Source: an uncultured Paracoccaceae bacterium
GTDB lineage: Bacteria > Pseudomonadota > Alphaproteobacteria > Rhodobacterales > Rhodobacteraceae
DNA: 64,000 nt
Assembly: GCA_947493335.1 (NCBI GenBank)
Contig: CANLQO010000006.1
Coordinates: 60,393-124,392 of the forward strand
Reading direction: 5' to 3'
The notes under the pieces are model-generated. The model was not told the origin of the DNA, did no database searches, and saw only the letters and a program-made list of their open reading frames with translations. The translations under genes were made by a program, and so were the position numbers. Numbering within the stretch: the first letter of the stretch is position 1; each line of letters starts with the position of its first letter. Shown piece by piece: positions 7,714-15,849 of the stretch.

Positions 7714-8789
7714 CTGGCCCGGTCTGGTCCCTCGCTGCGCGGTATTACACCGATCCGGCAGTATTCGAGGCCGAACGCGCGGGTCTTTTGGCGCGCACAT
7801 GGCAATTCGGTTGTCACTTGAGTGACCTGTCCAAGCCGGGGGAATACGCGACATTCGAAGTCGCAGGCGAAAGTCTGTTCGCCATTCGGGGACAGGATGA
7901 TCAGGTCCGTGTCTTTTACAACGTCTGCCAACATCGTGCGCATCAGTTGGTGCAAGGCCGCGGCGTTACGCGCGTGGTCGTCTGCCCTTACCATGCCTGG
8001 ACCTACGAGTTGACTGGCGAACTGCGTGCGGGCCCGAATATCAAGGCGGTTGAAGGGTTCGACAAAACCAGCGTCTGCCTGACAGAGGTCCGGTCAGAGG
8101 CATTTCTGGGTTTTCTCTTCGTCAACCTCGACCCAGATGCCGAACCGATGGATGACTGGTTCCCCGCTGCACGCGCGGAGCTCGAAGAATGGGTCCCGCA
8201 ATGGGATGCGCTTAAACCGCTCGAATGGGTGGAGATCCCAGAAGACTGCAATTGGAAAGTCTCGGTCGAGAATTACTCCGAATGCTACCACTGCAGCCTG
8301 AACCATCCGACATTCGCCAATGGCGTGGTCAAGCCTGAGACCTACGATATCCAGCCACAGGGTATGTGTCTGCGTCACACGACAGAGTGCCAAAGCCTCG
8401 ATCAGATGACCTATGATATCCAGTCGGGTTTTGCCCATGCGGCTGAATATTCCAGTTGGTTTTTGTGGCCGATGTTCAGTTTTCAGGTTTATCCCGGCAA
8501 CGTCCTCAACACCTACCACTGGCGCCCTGACGGACCCGATCGCGTGATGGTTTGGCGTGGCTGGTATTCGGTGAATGGCGCCGACGACCCGAAGGTGCGG
8601 CTTTTGGCAAAGCAAGACCGGGAAACGACTGTCGAGGAAGACATCCGCTTAGTCGAATCGGTGCAACGCGGTCTTCGGTCGCGCGGTTATCGTCCCGGCC
8701 CGCTTGTGGTCGATCCCAAGGGTGGCGTGAACTCGGAGCATCCGGTCATGCATTTGCAGCGCTGGATGCGGGAGGCAATTGATGGCTGA
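7710..8789 (+). CDS. Rieske non-heme iron oxygenase, CntA/GbcA-like alpha subunit
   Basis: This 359-residue protein has a Rieske [2Fe-2S] site (Cys73-x-His75 and Cys92-x2-His95). A mononuclear iron site follows: ENYSECYHCSLNH with His194 and His199, and a probable third ligand Asp311. The residue bridging the two centres is Glu191. In ring-hydroxylating dioxygenases it is usually Asp, whereas carnitine and betaine oxygenases of the CntA/GbcA group carry Glu. That favours oxidative N-demethylation or C-N cleavage of a quaternary amine rather than aromatic ring attack. No reductase partner is encoded in the window, so electrons must come from elsewhere. It overlaps rpiR by 4 bp and the GFA gene by 8 bp. 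Confidence 0.9.
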   Translation: MTGPVWSLAARYYTDPAVFEAERAGLLARTWQFGCHLSDLSKPGEYATFEVAGESLFAIRGQDDQVRVFYNVCQHRAHQLVQGRGVTRVVVCPYHAWTYELTGELRAGPNIKAVEGFDKTSVCLTEVRSEAFLGFLFVNLDPDAEPMDDWFPAARAELEEWVPQWDALKPLEWVEIPEDCNWKVSVENYSECYHCSLNHPTFANGVVKPETYDIQPQGMCLRHTTECQSLDQMTYDIQSGFAHAAEYSSWFLWPMFSFQVYPGNVLNTYHWRPDGPDRVMVWRGWYSVNGADDPKVRLLAKQDRETTVEEDIRLVESVQRGLRSRGYRPGPLVVDPKGGVNSEHPVMHLQRWMREAIDG

Positions 8790-9201
8790 ACCATTGACCG
8801 GATGCTGTGCCTGCGGGGCGGTGCGATGGGTGTCCAACGGTCCGGTGCTTTGGGCGGGGCATTGCCATTGCGAAAGTTGTCGGCGCGCGACCGCTTCCCC
8901 GATGACCAGCTTTTTTGGCGTGCCCCGGACCTCTGTGATCTGGACAGGCAAACTGTCCCGTGTGTTGACATCCCATGGCCGGGTGCAACGCCAGTTTTGC
9001 CCAAGTTGTGGCACCCAGATGACCTATCAATTCGACGGCTGGCCAGACGAAACACACCTCTATGCCGCCACCCTCGATGAGCCTGGTCGCTTCGTGCCGC
9101 AGGCTCATTATCACTATGCTGAACGGTTACCGTGGCTCTTCATTTCGGATGACCTGCCCAAATATTCCGCGTCGGCCGAGGCAGGGGACCCAATGCCATG
9201 A
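8782..9201 (+). CDS. GFA (glutathione-dependent formaldehyde-activating)-like zinc protein
   Basis: This small 139-residue zinc-binding protein of the GFA/CENP-V fold has cysteine pairs in order GCCACGAVRW, HCHCESCRRA and FCPSCGTQM. The start is the ATG at 8782; the track's TTG one codon earlier is less likely. Gfa proteins were described as speeding formation of S-hydroxymethylglutathione, although that activity has been disputed and many members have no assigned role. Its position straight after a demethylase-type Rieske oxygenase, whose reaction would release formaldehyde, makes a C1-handling role attractive but unproven. It shares ATGA overlap with the following gene. Confidence 0.85.
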   Translation: MAEPLTGCCACGAVRWVSNGPVLWAGHCHCESCRRATASPMTSFFGVPRTSVIWTGKLSRVLTSHGRVQRQFCPSCGTQMTYQFDGWPDETHLYAATLDEPGRFVPQAHYHYAERLPWLFISDDLPKYSASAEAGDPMP

Positions 9202-10016
9202 TGCCCAAACGTTGGACACCTGAACAAAAGCTCTTTCCGCATCAGGTCGGCTTTACCTGCCCGCCGTTTGACTATGACGCAGCCCCTTCTGATTTTCTGC
9301 GCATGTCACCGCCGACGGTTGGTGTGCATGGCTGGATGCTGCATGCGCCCGACTACGCCCATGGGCTGGATCAGCGGCGCCAGAACTTTGGGATGCTGGA
9401 AGATTTCGTGCATTGTATGGCCCGCAATGGCGTCGACGTCTGTGGGCAGGTCGGGTCGAATTGGGTTCATGCCAGCGGGCTTGGCGTCGCTGGCATCAAA
9501 CAGCATTGCACGGACTTGTCAGACAAATTCGGGGTCCGCTTTCACATGGCAGGCTATGCGATGGTCGAGGCTTTGCGTGCCATGAACATCGAAAAAGTTG
9601 CCTTGAACGCCGCCTACCATTGGCCCGCTTGGTGGCAGGGGACTGTTGCCTTCCTGAAGGAGGCTGGATTTGACGTGATCTGGGCGGGGAACTTTGTCGA
9701 TCAAGGTTGGTTTCCTGACCAAGACACCGTAAATGCGCGACGTTGGATTTTTGACGGTGATCTTTTTGATCGTAGTTTTGATTACGTGGCAGAGCAGGCG
9801 CCGCAAGCAGATGCCTTTCTGATCAACGGGATGTGCAATTTTCGCACCGGCCCGAACGGGCTTCCGCAACGACCGCTGCATCTGGCGCCCGCAGCAGAGG
9901 CGCGATTGGGCAAGCCCGTCATCGGCCATGATACGGCCCTCTATTGGCGCATCATGAAGGATCTTGGCATCGCGCCGGTGACGTCGCAATGCCAGCTACT
10001 GGAAAGTTTGAGGTGA
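9198..10016 (+). CDS. Asp/Glu racemase superfamily protein (maleate isomerase/arylmalonate decarboxylase-like)
   Basis: A 272-residue protein. The two expected catalytic cysteines of this superfamily are visible: Cys82 in VDVCGQVGSNW near the end of the first half and Cys213 in INGMCNFRTG in the second. That arrangement matches maleate cis-trans isomerases and the EutA-like proteins of ectoine loci, which act on dicarboxylates or related acids through a cysteine nucleophile and an enediolate. ATGA overlap with the GFA gene places it firmly in the Rieske operon. The substrate is unknown; isomerisation or decarboxylation of a ring-opened product is possible. The two in-frame ATGs (9198 and 9201) cannot be distinguished. 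Confidence 0.75.
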   Translation: MMPKRWTPEQKLFPHQVGFTCPPFDYDAAPSDFLRMSPPTVGVHGWMLHAPDYAHGLDQRRQNFGMLEDFVHCMARNGVDVCGQVGSNWVHASGLGVAGIKQHCTDLSDKFGVRFHMAGYAMVEALRAMNIEKVALNAAYHWPAWWQGTVAFLKEAGFDVIWAGNFVDQGWFPDQDTVNARRWIFDGDLFDRSFDYVAEQAPQADAFLINGMCNFRTGPNGLPQRPLHLAPAAEARLGKPVIGHDTALYWRIMKDLGIAPVTSQCQLLESLR

Positions 10017-10022
10017 CCCGCC

Positions 10023-10769
10023 ATGCATAAAATCATCGCACTTTGGGCCGTGCCTCGGTCAACTTCGACCGCCTTTGAATGGATGATGCGCCAGCGCGGC
10101 GATCTCGACTGCCTGCACGAACCGTTTGGCGAAGCGTGGTATCAGGGTGAAGACCCGCTTTGGCCGCGATTCCGTGCAGGCGAAAAAACAACGCCGGGGC
10201 TGAGCATAGAAAGTGTTTGGGCCGACATTCAGGCGCGGGCAGAAAAGGGCCCAGTCTTCCTGAAAGACTTTCCGCACTACGTATCGCATATGTGGACACC
10301 GCCGTTCCTGAACAAATTCACCCATGCATTCTTGATCCGTGACCCAGCCAAAACGCTGTCGTCGCTTTACAACAAGTGGCCGGATTTCGATGAATTAGAG
10401 GTCGGTTTTCCCGAGCAGCGTGCTTTGTTCGATCTACTCACGGCACTTAATGGTCGCCCGCCACCCGTCATTGACAGCGATGACCTGCTGGAGGATCCCG
10501 TCGGTATGGTGGCGGCGTTTTGCAAAGCGGTCGGCATCCCTTTTCTGCCAGATGCCCTGTCGTGGGAACCTGGCGCCGACACTGGCGCTTACAGTTGGTG
10601 GGATGGCGGCAGCTTTCATGCAAATCTTCGGAATTCGACCGGTCTGAAGCCACAGCCGCGCCGCTATGTCGAAGTTGCAGACGCGCCTGAAAGGGTCCGT
10701 CGCGTGCACCGGCGGATGCGCCCGCACTACACCCACCTTCACGCCCATCGCATCTCGACCGGGAACTGA
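10023..10769 (+). CDS. Sulfotransferase-like P-loop protein
   Basis: A 248-residue protein. The N-terminal IALWAVPRSTSTAFEWMM is a PAPS-binding 5'-phosphosulfate-type loop (PRSxST) of the sulfotransferase fold, and HAFLIRDPAKTLSSLYN matches the 3'-phosphate-binding region. Close relatives occur in bacteria as unassigned sulfotransferase family proteins, some beside amino-acid metabolism genes. It begins 6 bp after the racemase-like gene in the same operon. Sulfonation of a metabolite is the literal reading of the fold. A kinase-like or other P-loop use is also possible, as no biochemistry is implied by its neighbours. Confidence 0.75.
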   Translation: MHKIIALWAVPRSTSTAFEWMMRQRGDLDCLHEPFGEAWYQGEDPLWPRFRAGEKTTPGLSIESVWADIQARAEKGPVFLKDFPHYVSHMWTPPFLNKFTHAFLIRDPAKTLSSLYNKWPDFDELEVGFPEQRALFDLLTALNGRPPPVIDSDDLLEDPVGMVAAFCKAVGIPFLPDALSWEPGADTGAYSWWDGGSFHANLRNSTGLKPQPRRYVEVADAPERVRRVHRRMRPHYTHLHAHRISTGN

Positions 10770-10792
10770 GCCAGACCGAAAGGACCCCACAT

Positions 10793-11173
10793 ATGACGAC
10801 GTTTGACGAAGACCTGTTTTTGAAGGGGCTGGAGCAGCGCAAAGCCACGCTTGGCGCTGAATATGTCGAAAAGAACCTTGCCGCCGCCGATGAGTTTACA
10901 CGTCCTTTTCAAGAGGCGATGACAGCCTGGTGCTGGGGCTTTGGCTGGGGTGACGATGTGATCGACGCCAAAACCCGGTCCATGATGAACCTTTCGATGA
11001 TCGGGGCCTTGGGCAAAATGCACGAATGGGAAATCCACTGCCGCGGTGCCGTGACGAATGGTGTGACGAAAGAAGAAATTCGCGCGATCATCCATGTGGT
11101 CGGCATCTATTGCGGTGTGCCGCAGGCTTTGGAATGTTTTCGCGTGGCCCGCAAGGTATTGGAAGAGGATTAA
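10793..11173 (+). CDS. Carboxymuconolactone decarboxylase family protein
   Basis: A 126-residue all-helical protein of the CMD/AhpD fold. The segment GVTKEEIRAIIHVVGIYCGVPQALECF matches the gamma-carboxymuconolactone decarboxylase (PcaC) active-site helix with its conserved His. The CxxCH redox pair of AhpD is absent, so a peroxidase-partner role is unlikely. It is the last gene of the rightward operon, 23 bp after the sulfotransferase-like gene with an AAAGGA site before its ATG. Its TAA overlaps the end of convergent pheA. In this operon it may decarboxylate or isomerise a small acid; a protocatechuate role is not supported by neighbours. Confidence 0.82.
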   Translation: MTTFDEDLFLKGLEQRKATLGAEYVEKNLAAADEFTRPFQEAMTAWCWGFGWGDDVIDAKTRSMMNLSMIGALGKMHEWEIHCRGAVTNGVTKEEIRAIIHVVGIYCGVPQALECFRVARKVLEED

Positions 11174-12012
11174 ACCTTTTCGTGCCGGCGTGGGGCAGCG
11201 GGATACACCCCCATCAGCTTGAGGTGATCGGTGAAATAGTCGAGCTCTTCCAGCGCAAGCGCGACGTTGCGATCATCTGGATGGCCTTCGATTTCGGCAT
11301 AGAACTGTGTGGCATTGAAGTTGCCGCCAACCATATAGCTTTCAAGCTTGGTCATATTCACGCCATTGGTGGCAAAGCCGCCCATCGCCTTATAAAGCGC
11401 GGCGGGAATGTTGCGGACGCGGAAAACAAAGCTGGTCATCATCCCGTGATTGCCCCGCTTTTTGTAGTCGGGTTCGCGCGACATCACCAGAAAGCGGGTG
11501 GTATTGCGGTCGTGGTCCTCAATATGCCGGGCGGTGATATCAAGACCGTAGATGTCTGCCGCAAGTTCAGAGGCCAGCGCGCCGACTGTCATGTCATCGC
11601 CCTCGGCCACGTCGCGTGCGGCTTTGGCATTGTCTGAACTGGTGCGCCCGGTGATCCCGTTTTCGCGTAGGAAGCCCGCGCATTGTGGCAGGATCACCAC
11701 GTGCCCCAGCGCGGTCTCGATCTTGTCAAGTCGCGCACCGGGCTTGGCCAACAGGTTGATATGCACCCGCACAAACGCCTCATCAACAATGTGCAAACCA
11801 CTTTCTGGCAGCAAAGAATGGACGTCCGCGACACGACCATAGGTCGAGTTTTCGACCGCGATCATACCCAGTTCCGCATCGCCCTTGCGGACCGCTTCGA
11901 TCGAGGCCTCAAACGTGGGACAGGGCAGGGGATCGTGGTGCGGACGCGCCTCGACACAGGCCTGATGGCCATAGGCACCCAGCTCGCCCTGAAAGGCTAT
12001 TTTCGCGGACAT
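11170..12012 (-). CDS. pheA: Prephenate dehydratase
   Basis: This monofunctional prephenate dehydratase of 280 residues converts prephenate to phenylpyruvate in phenylalanine synthesis. The catalytic domain begins MSAKIAFQGELGAYGHQA and contains GMIAVENSTYGRV and the active-site NTTRFLVMSRE. A C-terminal ACT regulatory domain (MTSFVFRVRNIPAALYKAMGGFATNGVNMTKLES) would bind phenylalanine for feedback control. No chorismate mutase domain is attached. The start at 12012 is chosen because the longer track ORF runs into the divergent cycM promoter and adds non-family residues. It overlaps the convergent CMD-like gene by 4 bp and stands alone as a transcription unit. Confidence 0.95.
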   Translation of the reverse strand: MSAKIAFQGELGAYGHQACVEARPHHDPLPCPTFEASIEAVRKGDAELGMIAVENSTYGRVADVHSLLPESGLHIVDEAFVRVHINLLAKPGARLDKIETALGHVVILPQCAGFLRENGITGRTSSDNAKAARDVAEGDDMTVGALASELAADIYGLDITARHIEDHDRNTTRFLVMSREPDYKKRGNHGMMTSFVFRVRNIPAALYKAMGGFATNGVNMTKLESYMVGGNFNATQFYAEIEGHPDDRNVALALEELDYFTDHLKLMGVYPAAPRRHEKV

Positions 12013-12141
12013 GGCAGCGTCCCCCCGGTATTCGGTCAATTCCCTTGAAAAAGGGCCAATTCGTCGCGCCACTATAGCTTGCACTCCGGGAGGGGAAACG
12101 GATACATAGCGCCAACAGAGACGAACCGGATGGAACGCGAC

Positions 12142-12660
12142 ATGTTCGACACAATGACATTGACCAAGGCAATGGGCGGGTTTTGCGGCGCGCTTTTGGT
12201 CTTTCTGCTGGGCGGCTGGGCGGCCGAGATCATCTATCACGGCGGAGGTGGCCACGGTGACGACCATGCGCAGGGCTATTTGATTGAAGTTGCCGACGCG
12301 GGCGGCGAAGAAGAAGTGGTCGAAGAGGTTGATTTTTCTGTGGTGATGGCCTCGGCCTCTGCAGCGGACGGCGAAGGCCTGTGGCGGAACTGCCAGTCTT
12401 GCCACGCGCTTGAGCCTGGCAAGAACGGCACTGGTCCGTCGCTTTATGGCATTGTGAACCGCGAGGTTTCTTCCGATCCGGAATTCAGCTATTCCGGTGC
12501 GCTCGTGGCTGTCGCCGACGTTTGGACCCCAGACAATCTGAACGCTTTCCTTGAAAATCCAAAGGGTTACGCCCCGGGCACTGCGATGGGCTACAACGGG
12601 ATGCGCAAGATTGAGGATCGTGCTGATCTAATCGCCTATCTCGACAGTCTTGACGATTGA
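12142..12660 (+). CDS. cycM: Membrane-anchored cytochrome c (CycM, c552 type)
   Basis: This 172-residue protein starts at MFDTMTLTKAMGGFCGALLVFLLGGWA, where an N-terminal helix anchors it to the inner membrane with the heme domain in the periplasm. An acidic, His/Gly-rich linker follows. The class I heme c domain then shows CQSCH attachment and a likely Met ligand in GTAMGYNGM. CycM proteins carry electrons from the bc1 complex to aa3-type oxidase in Paracoccus and relatives. An ATG four codons upstream (12130) is a possible alternative start; MFDTM is preferred from the family pattern and the nearby GGAAC. A strong intrinsic terminator follows. Confidence 0.92.
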   Translation: MFDTMTLTKAMGGFCGALLVFLLGGWAAEIIYHGGGGHGDDHAQGYLIEVADAGGEEEVVEEVDFSVVMASASAADGEGLWRNCQSCHALEPGKNGTGPSLYGIVNREVSSDPEFSYSGALVAVADVWTPDNLNAFLENPKGYAPGTAMGYNGMRKIEDRADLIAYLDSLDD

Positions 12661-12681
12661 TCCTGCGTCATAAGAGATTTC

Positions 12682-12712
12682 AAAGGCCGTCCCAAAAGGG
12701 GCGGCCTTTTTC
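12682..12712 (+). terminator. Intrinsic terminator after cycM
   Basis: AAAGGCCGTCCC and GGGGCGGCCTTT form a 12-bp stem (one wobble pair) around an AAAA loop, followed by a run of T. It begins about 20 bp after the cycM stop on the plus strand. Confidence 0.9.
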
Positions 12713-12846
12713 GTTGGGTGTTGCAATTTTCGGGCGGTACCGCGCGGTCGGTTCACGCGATCTTCACGCAATCTCAACTTGAATGTTTGCCAAACGCGGC
12801 TTTAGCTACAAATGTGTTACAAACGCACGACTGACAATCGGAGATC

Positions 12847-14769
12847 ATGATGCCAAATCGCCCCAAGCGCGTGTCAAAAGCCAAAGCCAAACCGCGGACC
12901 GTGTCGGCGAAACATTGGTTAACCGGGTCCGCGATATTTGTGGGTGCGGCCATCTGGGCCGGGCAGGTCTTTGGCGAAAGCCACGAGACGATCATCGAAA
13001 GCCACGGTTACAGCAACTTTGGCGAATTGAAGTACGGCCCCAATGAGGTGCTCGACTACGTCAATCCCGACGCGCCCAAGGGCGGAGAAATCGCGCTATG
13101 GGCGCAAGGCACGTTTGACAGCTTCAACCTATTCGCCCGTGATGGGGTCCCGGCGGCGCAAAGTACGATACCCTACGAAAGTGTTCTGACAGCAACGGCC
13201 GACGATGCTTATGGTTCATACTGTTATCTCTGCGTCACGATGGAATATCCCGAAAGCAAGGACTGGGTGATCTTTAACCTGCGCGATGATGTGACCTTTT
13301 CCGATGGCACAGGCATGACCGCAGAAGATATCGCGTTTTCGTTTAACCTCGTTCTGGAACAGGGCATCGCCGAATACCGCAATGTTGTGACGCAGTACAT
13401 TGCCGATGTTGAGGTGCTGGATACCTACCGCATAAAATTCACCTTCACCGAGTCTGCGCCGCGCCGTGACGTGATCGGCTTTGCTGGCGGCTCCCGCGCA
13501 TTTTCCAAGGCGTGGTTTGAAGAGACTGGCACCCGATTGGACGAATCGAGCGATGCCCCTTTCATGGGTACAGGTGCCTATCTGCTGGATAGTTTCGATA
13601 TCAATCGCCAGATCATTTACAAGCGTGACCCGAACTGGTGGGGCGCAGATCTGCCGATCAATCAGGGTCGCAACAACTTTGACACCATCCGGGTAGAGTA
13701 TTTTGCCGATAGCTCCGCCGCGTTCGAAGGCTTCAAATCCGGGGCCTATACTTTCCGGTCTGAAAACAGCTCTAAGCAATGGGCGACGGGATATGACTTT
13801 CCTGCAGTGCAAAAGGAATGGGTAAAGGTCGAAGAACTGCCCGATGGCAATATCGGCTCTGCGCAGGGATTTGTGTTCAACCTTGATCGCCCGCAATGGC
13901 AGGACCCGCGCGTGCGCGAAGCCGTCCGCTTGATGGTCAACTTCGAATGGATGAATGACAGCCTCTTCTACGGCCTTTACGCCCGCCCGATTTCATTCTG
14001 GGACAACTCTGATCTGGCCGCGTCCGGCGTGCCGACCCCTGAAGAGGTCGCAATCATGCAGCCGCTTGTGGACGAAGGGCTGCTAGATGCGAGCATCCTG
14101 ACAGCCGAAGCGGTGACACCACCGGTCTCGGCCACGGTGAACCGCCCGCTGGACCGTGCGAACTTGCGCAAGGCCTCGGCCCTGCTGGACGAAGCGGGCT
14201 GGATCGTTGGCGATGATGGCATGCGCCGCAAGGATGGGCAGACGCTGGATGCCGACTTCCTGCAGTTTTCGCCACAGTTCGACCGGATCATCAATCCCAT
14301 TGTCGAGAACCTCAAGCGCCTCGGCGTTAATGCGAAACTGGACCGGGTTGATACCTCGCAATTCGTAGAGCGGAGCCGGTCAGGCGACTACGACCTGATC
14401 AACAGCTCACCGGGGCAGGGATTTGAACCGGGCTCTGGCCTGCGCCAGTGGTTTGGGTCCGAAACCGCCGATGACAGCTCTCGCAATCTGATGCGTTTGC
14501 GTTCACCCGCAGTGGATCGATTGATCGACGTCGTCGTCGCAGCAGAAACGCTTGATGAGTTGCGGACCTCTGTGCACGTGCTGGACCGCGCCTTGCGGGC
14601 TGAAGGTTTCTGGATTCCGCAGTGGTTCAAAGACGTCCACACCGTGGCCTACTACGATATGTTCCGCTTCCCTGAAGAACTGCCGCCGTTCGCCTTGGGT
14701 ACGCTGGATTTCTGGTGGTACGACGCAGAAGCGGCGGCCGCACTCGAAGCGGCGGGCGCATTTCAGTAA
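12847..14769 (+). CDS. yejA: ABC transporter substrate-binding protein, YejA-like (family 5)
   Basis: A 640-residue extracytoplasmic solute-binding protein of the oligopeptide/microcin C type. A twin-basic leader and hydrophobic segment (WLTGSAIFVGAAIWAGQVFGES) serve as signal peptide. The mature part opens HGYSNFGELKYGPN and includes DYVNPDAPKGGEIALWAQGTFDSFN, typical of YejA. The family binds peptides or peptide-nucleotide antibiotics for import. It is first in a yejABEF operon and is followed six bases later by yejB. GGAG stands 3 nt before the first ATG and 6 nt before the second (12850), so the latter may be the real start. A GTTTGCCAAAC palindrome at 12785-12795 lies in the promoter region. 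Confidence 0.93.
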   Translation: MMPNRPKRVSKAKAKPRTVSAKHWLTGSAIFVGAAIWAGQVFGESHETIIESHGYSNFGELKYGPNEVLDYVNPDAPKGGEIALWAQGTFDSFNLFARDGVPAAQSTIPYESVLTATADDAYGSYCYLCVTMEYPESKDWVIFNLRDDVTFSDGTGMTAEDIAFSFNLVLEQGIAEYRNVVTQYIADVEVLDTYRIKFTFTESAPRRDVIGFAGGSRAFSKAWFEETGTRLDESSDAPFMGTGAYLLDSFDINRQIIYKRDPNWWGADLPINQGRNNFDTIRVEYFADSSAAFEGFKSGAYTFRSENSSKQWATGYDFPAVQKEWVKVEELPDGNIGSAQGFVFNLDRPQWQDPRVREAVRLMVNFEWMNDSLFYGLYARPISFWDNSDLAASGVPTPEEVAIMQPLVDEGLLDASILTAEAVTPPVSATVNRPLDRANLRKASALLDEAGWIVGDDGMRRKDGQTLDADFLQFSPQFDRIINPIVENLKRLGVNAKLDRVDTSQFVERSRSGDYDLINSSPGQGFEPGSGLRQWFGSETADDSSRNLMRLRSPAVDRLIDVVVAAETLDELRTSVHVLDRALRAEGFWIPQWFKDVHTVAYYDMFRFPEELPPFALGTLDFWWYDAEAAAALEAAGAFQ

Positions 14770-14775
14770 TCCAAG

Positions 14776-15849
14776 ATGGGCGCATATATCCTTCGGCGAT
14801 TGTTGTTGGTGATCCCCACCCTCTTGGGGATCATGATCATCAACTTCGCACTCATTCAGTTTGTGCCGGGCGGCCCGATTGAGCAGATCATCGCTCAGAT
14901 TGAGGGTGGCGGAGATGTTTTTGAAAGCATCTCGGGCGGTGGTAGCGAACTGACCGAAACGGGCGACAGCGATTACGTTGGTGCGCGCGGCCTGCCGCAG
15001 GATTTCATCGAAGAGTTGGAACGCGAGTTTGGTTTTGATAAACCGCCACTCGAACGTTTCCTCAACATGATGTGGAACTACATCCGCTTCGATTTCGGCG
15101 AGAGTTATTTCAGATCCGTCAGTGTGGTCGATCTGGTGCTTGAAAAGATGCCCGTCAGCATCACGCTGGGCCTTTGGTCCACGCTGATCGCCTATCTGGT
15201 CTCAATCCCGCTGGGCATCAAAAAGGCGATCCGCGACGGGTCCAAGTTTGACACATGGACCAGTGGCGCGATCATCATCGGTTACGCCATCCCCGGTTTC
15301 CTGTTTGCGCTATTGTTGATCGTCCTGTTTGCAGGCGGTTCCTATTGGCGCATCTTCCCATTGCGCGGCCTGACCAGTGACAACTGGGAACAGCTATCCG
15401 CCATCGGCAAGGTACTGGACTACTTCTGGCACATTGCATTGCCGGTCATTGCCTCGACCATCTCGGCCTTTGCCACACTCACCTTGCTGACCAAGAACAG
15501 CTTTCTGGATGAGATCAAGAAGCAGTACGTGATTACCGCCAAGGCCAAGGGCCTGTCAGAGGGTCGCGTTCTTTACGGCCACGTTTTCCGCAATGCTATG
15601 CTGATCGTGATTTCGGGCTTTCCAGCACTGTTTATCGGCGTTTTCTTCGGCGGCTCGCTGATCATCGAAACGCTTTTCTCCCTCGATGGTCTGGGTCGAT
15701 TGGGGTTCGAGGCGGTCGTCGCCCGTGACTACCCCGTGGTTTTTGGCACGCTTTTTGCCTTCTCGCTTCTGGGGCTGATCATCGGGATCATCACCGATCT
15801 GACCTATGTGCTGATCGACCCACGTATCGATTTTGAAGGGCGCGGTTGA
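14776..15849 (+). CDS. yejB: ABC transporter permease, YejB-like
   Basis: A 357-residue inner-membrane permease of the DppB/OppB class. The N-terminal helix is [40 protein letters not shown] family-typical periplasmic insertion follows (residues about 40 to 100), then five further helices. The ATPase-contact EAA-like loop reads [24 protein letters not shown]. It pairs with YejE to form the channel of the importer. It lies 6 bp after yejA, and its TGA overlaps the yejE ATG (TGATG), so the subunits are probably made in step. Confidence 0.93.
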   Translation: MGAYILRRLLLVIPTLLGIMIINFALIQFVPGGPIEQIIAQIEGGGDVFESISGGGSELTETGDSDYVGARGLPQDFIEELEREFGFDKPPLERFLNMMWNYIRFDFGESYFRSVSVVDLVLEKMPVSITLGLWSTLIAYLVSIPLGIKKAIRDGSKFDTWTSGAIIIGYAIPGFLFALLLIVLFAGGSYWRIFPLRGLTSDNWEQLSAIGKVLDYFWHIALPVIASTISAFATLTLLTKNSFLDEIKKQYVITAKAKGLSEGRVLYGHVFRNAMLIVISGFPALFIGVFFGGSLIIETLFSLDGLGRLGFEAVVARDYPVVFGTLFAFSLLGLIIGIITDLTYVLIDPRIDFEGRG

